DNA of 64,000 nt from Myroides sp. WP-1 (GTDB lineage Bacteria > Bacteroidota > Bacteroidia > Flavobacteriales > Flavobacteriaceae), in NCBI RefSeq assembly GCF_014145635.1, contig NZ_JACHTC010000010.1, positions 1 through 64,000 of the forward strand, read 5' to 3'. A program made the translations under genes and the position numbers. The notes beneath the pieces were generated by a model, which saw only the letters and a program-made list of their open reading frames with translations, made no database searches and was not told the DNA's origin. How positions within the stretch are numbered: the first letter of the stretch is position 1; every line of letters starts with the position of its first letter. This document shows, one piece after another, positions 57,958 to 64,000 of this stretch.

Positions 57958-59734
57958 CTCTATAAATCTTATCGTATAAGTCTTTGTAAATTTCCAAGAT
58001 AACTCTTCGTTTTAATTTTAAAGTAGGGGTTAGTTGCCCATTGTCAATACTCCACACATCAGGTGTCAACTCAAATTTTTTCACTTGTTCCCATTTGCCA
58101 AATTTGCGATTTACGTATTCTACTTCTTTCTCGATACGCTGGCGTACTTGTTCATTTTTGATTAGCTCTTCATTGGTGTTGCCTAAAGCAATATTTTTGC
58201 GCTTGGCCCATTCTCTTACAAATTCAAAGTTAGGCTGAATTAAGGCAGCAGGCATTTTTTCTCCTTCACCAATTACCATAATTTGCTCAATAAAACGCGA
58301 TTGTTTTAGCGTGTTTTCAATGATTTGAGGAGCAACATATTTTCCACCAGATGTTTTGAACATCTCTTTTTTACGATCGGTAATCTTTAAGAAGCCTTCT
58401 TCGTCAATCGTTCCAATATCACCAGTATGGAAATAACCCTCTTTTAGCTCTTCTTTAGTGCGTTCTTCATCTTTGTAGTAGCCCAACATAACGTTAGGTC
58501 CTTTACATAGAATTTCACCGTCTTCTGCAATTTTAACTACAACATTACTCAATGGTTTACCAACCGTACCAATTTTCATGGATTTGTTGCGTTCATCGTT
58601 TACTGCAATTACAGGTGAAGTTTCAGTTAATCCGTATCCTTCCATTACGGGAATTCCCGCCGCATTAAACACTCGCGATAGACGAGGTTGTAGCGCAGCA
58701 CTTCCTGAAACGATGATCTTCATTTCACCACCTAATGCTTCTTGCCATTTCTTAAACACCAATTTGCGAGCGATACCCAATTGGAAGTTGTAGAAAAAAC
58801 CTCTGTTGTAAGGTTGATACTTAAAACCTAATTCTAATGCCCAAAAGAAAATGCTCTTTTTTAGTCCGGTTAAAGCAGAACCTGTAGCAAAAATCTTGTC
58901 GTACACTTTCTCTAAAAGACGAGGTACAACAGTCATGACATTGGGTTTTACTTCTTTCATATTTTCTCCCATCTTATCAATGGATTCGGCATAGTAAATA
59001 CGTACGCCGCTGTATTGATAGAGATAGATTAACATACGCTCAAAAACGTGGCATAAGGGTAAGAAACTCAGTGCTTTGAAATGTTGTTCTCTTGTGAAAG
59101 GAACACGTTCACTACTCCCCAATACATTGGATAGAATATTGTTGTGTGAAAGCATAACTCCTTTGGGTTTGCCTGTTGTTCCTGATGTATAGATCAAAGT
59201 AGCTAAATCATCTGGCGTTACAGCTGCTTTGCGTTGTTCTACCTGTTCCTGATTAGACTCATCTGCACCTAATTCAAACAATTCATCTAAGTTTTTACAT
59301 CCTGTAATCACATCAAAAGAATAAACTGCTTTGATCAAAGGTAATTGATCAATAACGGACATTAACTTATCGTAGATCTCTTGGTCAGATACCACGCAAT
59401 AACTTGCTTCAGAATGACTCAAGATGAACTGATAGTCTTCAGGTGAAATAGTAGGGTAAATCGGAATATTTTGTGCGCCAATCTGTAAAATACCAATATC
59501 CAATAAATTCCATTTGGTTTGGTTATTACTAGAAATTACAGCGATTTTTTCATTGGGTTGTACTCCTAATTTCAAAAGCGCACGCGATATAGCGTTTGCT
59601 TTTTTTAGGTAGTCTGCGGATGACGTCTTTTCCCAAACACCGTTAACTTTGGTTACCAGCGCATCTTCCAATGGAAAATGTTCATGTTGGAAATAAGGTA
59701 TATCAAAAAGTCTTGTTGGATTCATCATCTTCAT
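57953..59734 (-). CDS. Long-chain fatty acid--CoA ligase (FadD15-like)
   Basis: Enzyme of 593 residues that activates long-chain fatty acids with ATP and CoA. The ATP-binding 'LATLIYTSGTTGKPKGVMLSHNN', 'EGYGLTETSPVIAVN' and 'YFHTGDIGTIDEEGFLKITDRKKEMFKTSGGKYVAPQIIEN' match the long-chain ligase group. 'SLLPLCHVFERMLIYLYQYSG' resembles its membrane-associated gate segment. Start is M1 at 59734 or the methionines at residues 3 or 4. It stands alone and may feed fatty acids into lipid synthesis or degradation. Confidence 0.93.
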   Translation of the reverse strand: MKMMNPTRLFDIPYFQHEHFPLEDALVTKVNGVWEKTSSADYLKKANAISRALLKLGVQPNEKIAVISSNNQTKWNLLDIGILQIGAQNIPIYPTISPEDYQFILSHSEASYCVVSDQEIYDKLMSVIDQLPLIKAVYSFDVITGCKNLDELFELGADESNQEQVEQRKAAVTPDDLATLIYTSGTTGKPKGVMLSHNNILSNVLGSSERVPFTREQHFKALSFLPLCHVFERMLIYLYQYSGVRIYYAESIDKMGENMKEVKPNVMTVVPRLLEKVYDKIFATGSALTGLKKSIFFWALELGFKYQPYNRGFFYNFQLGIARKLVFKKWQEALGGEMKIIVSGSAALQPRLSRVFNAAGIPVMEGYGLTETSPVIAVNDERNKSMKIGTVGKPLSNVVVKIAEDGEILCKGPNVMLGYYKDEERTKEELKEGYFHTGDIGTIDEEGFLKITDRKKEMFKTSGGKYVAPQIIENTLKQSRFIEQIMVIGEGEKMPAALIQPNFEFVREWAKRKNIALGNTNEELIKNEQVRQRIEKEVEYVNRKFGKWEQVKKFELTPDVWSIDNGQLTPTLKLKRRVILEIYKDLYDKIYRE

Positions 59735-59945
59735 TATTTATTAGTTACTGCAAAATACGAAAAAAAAGGGTAATTTATGACAAGTTACAGTAAAGTTGTT
59801 AACTTTTAAAAAAACAGAAGTTATTCTGCTGAAGTAAGGGTGTGTTAGCTCTGTTATTCATAGCAAAAGTGATGTTTATTTGCTTAAAACAAGATGTTGA
59901 AAACAAAAAACGTCACTTTTTTATGAAACTAGTAAAAAAATAAAA

Positions 59946-62225
59946 TTATCCTTTTTTAAATAAAACGGTAGGGTTTAAAACGAGCTTTTTTTGCTGCATT
60001 TCCTCTCGTTTGTCTCGAATAACTTTACTTATTTTTAGAATTTTTTCTGATAAATGTGCCAACCAAGTCAACTGTTGAATAACCATAGCAGATTCTTCCA
60101 TTAAGTTTTTGATTTGCATATCATCTGTATACGATTTTTTCAATTCGTATTCTCTAACGTTTTGCAAATAGCTCATACTTACACGATAGCTCTCTTGATC
60201 TTCCGCTGTGATTAGATCTTCTTCACTAGGCGTATTATTGAGTAAATTGTGTGTTAGCTGTAAATTTTTGTCAATATAATCCATCACCAAATTAAATGAT
60301 TCAGAAGCTTTAGTTGTATGACGCGATTGTACATATACTCCAATAGATGCTGCAGTAGATAAGAAGGTGTGATTTAATACTGCTAATTCGTAAATTTCAG
60401 AACGCAAACGCTGTTTGGATTTTGGTTCTTGAATCATGCGCTGAAAGGAAGCCATTAAGTTTCCGATTTCGATAAAAGCGTATTTACGCGCTAATTTATA
60501 TGATAAGGTTGGATCGTTCTTTTGGTTGTAAATCTCTTTAATCTCTTTGACATATTTTTGATTGGCCTGAATGGATTTCGACAAGTGTACGTTGACATTT
60601 AAAAACTCCCAAGAAGGCCATAGAATATAGTTTGCTCCAAGGGCTAACAAGGCTCCAATTAAGGTATCAATGACGCGATAAATCAATAAGTCCATGAAGT
60701 TAGGCGTAAGGATTGCGTAAATTAGAACCACATACATGGTGATAAAAGTAACCCCAATTTTGTAATCTGTATGGGAAAACCAATAGCCTAAAACCATCAT
60801 TAGAATAGTTAAGTAAGCAATGAGAGTGTGGTTATCTTGAAGGATAAACAATAAACCAAAGGCAATTAACCCCCCTAGTACCGTACCGATTACACGTTCA
60901 AAAGAACGCGTTTTAGTTAAACCATATCCAGGTCTCATAATCACGACAATCGTTAGTAAGATCCAATATCCATTGAGTAAATTGAAGAAATTACTAATAA
61001 TCAATCCGATTAAAATGGTGAGAGTTAAACGCGTAGCATGTCTAAATATAGTCGACGTAAAGTTTAAGTTGACGATTAATGTCTCCCAACGATAGTGTAC
61101 AGGAGTTAAGAACTTCTCTAACTCTTTGAAGCGATCTTCTACATTATCACTAAATGTTTTTTCCGTTAAGATGCGCTCTAAAATATGAATCTTATCGATT
61201 TGGCTTTGTGCGTAGTGTAATACATTCGAAAAGGAAAGTACAGCTTCTACTTTATTGGGTGATTTACTGTTGTCAATAAAGGCGGTCAATTTATCTTGTA
61301 GCGCGAGAAGCTTTCGATCAAAGTCGTATTTAGGTTTGTAGTTTAATCCCATGTTGAGGGAGTCACCAATGTCTTTAATGGCAGCAGATAAATCTTCGGC
61401 TAAGGCTTGATAATCGCGAATAATTGTCGGGTCGTCTTCGTCGAGTAAAGCGTGTAATTCTTTGTGATCGAATGAAGTAGAGACAGCAATTTCCAAGATT
61501 TCTACTAAAGTTGAAAAGGCTACAAGTAGACGTCTGTTGTTTGAGGAGTTTCCTGTATTGGCTTTGTTAAGGACTAAAAACTCACGGAGATTTTCGTGTA
61601 CTTCATTGAGTTTAATTTGAATATTGAGTTGTTCTTCAACAATTTTATCTGCATTAGTACCTTTGGTCCATAATTGAGCGCGATACTTTAGATATTCTGC
61701 TGTTAAGTCCATACATTCAGAGGTTTGTAACACCCCATAACGTCTTGGTCTAACAAAGTAAAAGACGAGTGATACAACGAGATAGAGCAAACCACCTAAC
61801 AAAAGTAATAAACCGTGTATCCACAAATCCTTACCTGTATAGCTATGAGCTAATCCCAAACTCGCTGCTAATAATCCACTAAATGAAAGCATGTTAGCAC
61901 GATGCCCGTATACAGAGATCATCCCTAAACTAAAGAGGATGAAGATGAAAACGGGATAGAAATACCAATGTCCTTGTGTCAAGGATAGAAGTAAGGTTAC
62001 AAAGGGAACCATTAAGGCACCGACTAAGATACCGTTGATTTTGTCCTTGAGGTTACTCGGAATATCGACAGGCGCAGTAAGTAAAGCACCAACAGCCATA
62101 GCAAAAGCCCAGTCAAATTGCTGGGTGGGCATAAAAATTAAAAAGGGAATTACGGCCGAAATGGTGATTTTTAACGAATCTGCTAAATGTGTATTGTCGG
62201 TATATTTTCTTGCTTTTTGAAGCAT
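59946..62225 (-). CDS. FUSC family inner-membrane protein (YccS/YhfK-like)
   Basis: Protein of 759 residues with two membrane blocks of about six helices each (first near residues 20-155, 'SAVIPFLIFMPTQQFDWAFAMAVGALLTAPVDIP'; second near 395-530, 'LTLTILIGLIISNFFNLLNGYWILLTIVVIMRPGYGLTKTRSFERVIGTVLGGL'). The second block, with 'RPGYGLTKTRSFERVIGT', carries the FUSC core motif seen in fusaric-acid resistance-type proteins. Between and after the blocks are long cytoplasmic helical parts. An exporter or envelope role is likely, substrate unknown. Confidence 0.88.
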   Translation of the reverse strand: MLQKARKYTDNTHLADSLKITISAVIPFLIFMPTQQFDWAFAMAVGALLTAPVDIPSNLKDKINGILVGALMVPFVTLLLSLTQGHWYFYPVFIFILFSLGMISVYGHRANMLSFSGLLAASLGLAHSYTGKDLWIHGLLLLLGGLLYLVVSLVFYFVRPRRYGVLQTSECMDLTAEYLKYRAQLWTKGTNADKIVEEQLNIQIKLNEVHENLREFLVLNKANTGNSSNNRRLLVAFSTLVEILEIAVSTSFDHKELHALLDEDDPTIIRDYQALAEDLSAAIKDIGDSLNMGLNYKPKYDFDRKLLALQDKLTAFIDNSKSPNKVEAVLSFSNVLHYAQSQIDKIHILERILTEKTFSDNVEDRFKELEKFLTPVHYRWETLIVNLNFTSTIFRHATRLTLTILIGLIISNFFNLLNGYWILLTIVVIMRPGYGLTKTRSFERVIGTVLGGLIAFGLLFILQDNHTLIAYLTILMMVLGYWFSHTDYKIGVTFITMYVVLIYAILTPNFMDLLIYRVIDTLIGALLALGANYILWPSWEFLNVNVHLSKSIQANQKYVKEIKEIYNQKNDPTLSYKLARKYAFIEIGNLMASFQRMIQEPKSKQRLRSEIYELAVLNHTFLSTAASIGVYVQSRHTTKASESFNLVMDYIDKNLQLTHNLLNNTPSEEDLITAEDQESYRVSMSYLQNVREYELKKSYTDDMQIKNLMEESAMVIQQLTWLAHLSEKILKISKVIRDKREEMQQKKLVLNPTVLFKKG

Positions 62226-62432
62226 ATATTTAGTGGCTTAGGTTTAGTTTTCTTTTTTTAATCTGCAATTTTTTGTTTTAAGCGGTATACTATCTGTAAA
62301 ATAGCTTCTTACAAGTCAATTTGATGTACATTCTTTTTTTTACTAGTATTATTTTCTATAAAGTTACTCAAAAAGCTTTATTGTAGATGGTTTACAGCTT
62401 TGAATTTAATAATAATTTAAAACTAAAGCAAC

Positions 62433-63134
62433 TTATGTGAGCAAAGGCATCAAAAGAGACAAAATGAGAGGGGCTAGTATGGCTGTTAAAATGCCATTAA
62501 AAATCATACCCACACTCGCAAAAGCCCCGTATTTATTGCTGATTTCCATTGCTTTCATGGTTCCCATAGCATGAGAAGAAGTACCCAATGCAATACCTTG
62601 TGACATCGGGTTGCTGATACGCGTTATTTTTAAGACCTGAAAACCAATCATGCTACCAAAAATTCCTGCAATCATTACAGCAGCGGCTGTAATGGAGGGA
62701 ATACCATGTACTGTTTTTGAGATTTCAAGGGCAATGGGAGTACTCACTGATTTTGGAACTAAAGAGTAAATGATCTCTTGTTCTGCACCTGTCCAATGCG
62801 CCAACAACACAACAGAGATAATCCCCGTCATACAACCCGCTAATTGACTGATGACTATCGGAAATAATTGTTTCTTAATAACAGGCCAATTAAGGTACAA
62901 CGGAATTGCCAATGCTACAATTGAAGGTTTGAGGAAAAAATCAATATACTGTCCTGCTTGACTGAAACTCGCATAAGGAATATCGAGCACCACTAAGTAG
63001 GTAATGAGAATGGCGGTTGACAAAATAATAGGATTGAAAACAAGCCATTTGTACTTTTCAGTTAATGAAAGACCGAGTGCATAGAACGCTACGACTAAAA
63101 AGAGTAGAAAGGTTGGATTGGATAAAAAACTCAT
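62433..63134 (-). CDS. lrgB: LrgB family membrane protein
   Basis: Membrane protein of 233 residues with about seven helices. 'LVPKSVSTPIALEISKTVHGIPSITAAAVMIAGIFG' and 'RISNPMSQGIALGTSSHAMGTMKAMEISNKYGAFASVGMIFNG' are the LrgB signatures. In other bacteria LrgA/LrgB-type proteins affect murein hydrolase activity, carbon overflow or metabolite transport. I use the start at 63134 because its ATG overlaps the lrgA stop codon by 4 bases (ATGA), giving a tight translational couple; the longer frame to 63179 is not needed. Confidence 0.92.
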   Translation of the reverse strand: MSFLSNPTFLLFLVVAFYALGLSLTEKYKWLVFNPIILSTAILITYLVVLDIPYASFSQAGQYIDFFLKPSIVALAIPLYLNWPVIKKQLFPIVISQLAGCMTGIISVVLLAHWTGAEQEIIYSLVPKSVSTPIALEISKTVHGIPSITAAAVMIAGIFGSMIGFQVLKITRISNPMSQGIALGTSSHAMGTMKAMEISNKYGAFASVGMIFNGILTAILAPLILSLLMPLLT

Positions 63135-63478
63135 TTTTTTCTTTTTCTTAAAAGTTGATGTGTGAATCCCGTGATACATACAACGAGAACTGTACTGAGT
63201 AGAGTGGCTACGATGAGAGGAACAAAGGAGGCCTGAAGGAGATCAAAATAATTGAGCATGGCTACACAAGGTGGAACAAAAAAGATTCCCATGTTGCGCA
63301 TGAGAAAACCCGAGATATCTTGAATGGCATCTACTTTTACGGTTTGGGTTTGCAAGAGTGTCCACAGGGTGATAAGACCGATAATACTTGAAGGAAGCTT
63401 GATGTCTGTGAGGTAAATGATTAATTCACCAAAGGCAAGGCAGCCAAAGATGACTGCAACTTGTTTGACTACGTTCAT
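63131..63478 (-). CDS. lrgA: LrgA/CidA family holin-like protein
   Basis: Small membrane protein of 115 residues with four hydrophobic segments. 'FGCLAFGELIIYLTDIKLPSSIIGLITLWTLLQ' and 'FLMRNMGIFFVPPCVAMLNYFDLLQ' match the CidA/LrgA family. First gene of the lrgA-lrgB operon; its stop overlaps the lrgB start by 4 bases. Its own promoter is seen just upstream. Confidence 0.92.
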   Translation of the reverse strand: MNVVKQVAVIFGCLAFGELIIYLTDIKLPSSIIGLITLWTLLQTQTVKVDAIQDISGFLMRNMGIFFVPPCVAMLNYFDLLQASFVPLIVATLLSTVLVVCITGFTHQLLRKRKK

Positions 63479-63497
63479 TTTGGATGTGATTTTTGTG

Positions 63498-63525
63498 CAA
63501 AATTACTAAAAGGGATTCGGAGCAA
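63498..63525 (-). promoter_or_regulatory. Complete Bacteroidota promoter of lrgAB
   Basis: On the minus strand TTG (complement 63523-63525), 17-nt spacer, TAATTTTG (complement 63498-63505), 19 bases before the lrgA start codon. Confidence 0.75.
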
Positions 63526-63817
63526 AGTGACAAATACCTGATAATTTCGCAGTTATCCTCGTTAAAATTTATTGAAAAAAAGAAGAATGTCTTCAATGAT
63601 TTGAGGGGTATTTCTGTAAATTAAAACGTGTAGAATGAAATTATTGTTGTTTATGGTGTTGATGTATAGTGAGTTGTGTATAGATGTTATATTATTGTTT
63701 CGATTTAGGGTAATTCTTAATACTTAGTTAAAGTAAAAACGGGGATTCTTGTTTTTTACGTAATACGCATACAAGGCGAAAACACAATATTTGTCTCAAC
63801 TAAATTAAAAGAAAACC
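63526..63817. other. Intergenic region between lrgA and the SusC-like gene
   Basis: No ORF. It must contain the promoter of the plus-strand gene at 63818; near-matches to TAnnTTTG exist (CAATATTTG at 63784-63792) but none is exact. Confidence 0.5.
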
Positions 63818-64000
63818 ATGAGACAGCAATTACTATTTTGGAATACCGTATTCCTATTTTGTGTAACGCTAACGTATGCGCAACAAAAGCGAAACGTTAC
63901 AGGGGTAGTACAAGATGAAACGGGACTAGAATTACCAGGCGCGTCTGTTGTGATTAAAGGAACAACAGTGGGTACAACAACTGATTTAAATGGAAAATTC
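63818..64000 (+). CDS. N-terminus of a probable SusC/RagA-type TonB-linked outer-membrane protein (truncated)
   Basis: Open frame running off the right edge; 61 residues visible. A signal peptide (residues 1-21, 'FLFCVTLTYA') is followed by 'KRNVTGVVQDETGLELPGASVVIKGTTVGTTTDLNGKF', the carboxypeptidase-regulatory-like (DUF4480/CarboxypepD_reg) domain that opens SusC/RagA proteins of Bacteroidota. Only the beginning is visible, so a plain TonB-dependent receptor or another protein with this domain cannot be ruled out. Confidence 0.75.
   Translation, partial: MRQQLLFWNTVFLFCVTLTYAQQKRNVTGVVQDETGLELPGASVVIKGTTVGTTTDLNGKF

Noticed and set aside
1..64000. tRNA, rRNA, riboswitch or phage genes
   Set aside because: I looked for characteristic sequences of these and found none I could support.

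Overview
The window looks like a chromosome segment of a Bacteroidota bacterium of the family Flavobacteriaceae; the gene content and protein style fit Myroides or a close relative, but the genus is inference. The evidence is a low-GC sequence, promoter elements of the Bacteroidota type (TTG, then TAnnTTTG), a T9SS type B sorting domain beside a PorP/SprF protein, lipoproteins with short FxSC or VxSC lipoboxes, a lipidated TamA-like protein next to TamB, and several small families typical of flavobacteria (DUF6048, DUF6452, DUF6095). I see no rRNA, tRNA, CRISPR array, insertion sequence, prophage or plasmid function. Most of the window is ordinary chromosome; the accessory flavour is confined to the left end and to the repeat-filled gaps.

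Layout. 3-6857: a surface/secretion locus made of the end of a large repetitive protein, a DUF11-type secreted protein, a T9SS type B cargo protein and a PorP/SprF protein. 6985-8126: a methyltransferase and a GNAT on the minus strand. 8403-17144: small secreted proteins and metabolic genes (ornithine aminotransferase, nicotinamidase, a thiamine pyrophosphokinase-like protein, rhodanese, lipid kinase, dihydrolipoyl dehydrogenase). 17383-24031: an S9 peptidase, an overlapping pair of exported proteins of unknown function and a small unknown gene. 24589-31957: tamB-tamL. 32385-39197: a sigma-54 activator, a large FAD/Fe-S oxidoreductase and an acyl-CoA synthetase. 39664-46662: an orphan lpxD, a DUF6452/DUF6048 pair, a ZIP transporter, two methyltransferases, a GNAT and a Crp/Fnr regulator. 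46687-53270: a sirtuin without zinc cysteines, a TrmH-family enzyme, the murQ-DUF6095-lipoprotein-terC operon, a lipoprotein and a KAS III enzyme. 53558-63478: SDR-DoxX, an S41 peptidase, a methyltransferase, a long-chain acyl-CoA synthetase, a FUSC-family membrane protein and lrgAB. 63818-64000: the start of a probable SusC-like outer-membrane protein.

How the genes relate. Much of the window serves the cell envelope: T9SS export, TamB/TamL, LpxD, outer-membrane barrels, lipoproteins, muropeptide recycling (MurQ) and LrgAB. Most transcription units end in clear intrinsic terminators, often shared by convergent genes.

The most unusual structure is a set of intergenic repeats at about 12.34, 33.85, 36.9-37.4, 45.3-45.6 and 48.2 kb. 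The 36.9 and 45.3 kb loci are built from the same modules in opposite orientation (a core that recurs every 41 nt and a 17-nt unit). The 33.9, 45.3 and 48.2 kb loci share the exact 11-mer TCACCACCTCA, five copies in all, always in the same orientation. Four of the five arrays follow the 3' end of a plus-strand gene with the cytosine-rich, guanine-poor strand in the sense orientation. I do not recognise this as a described element.
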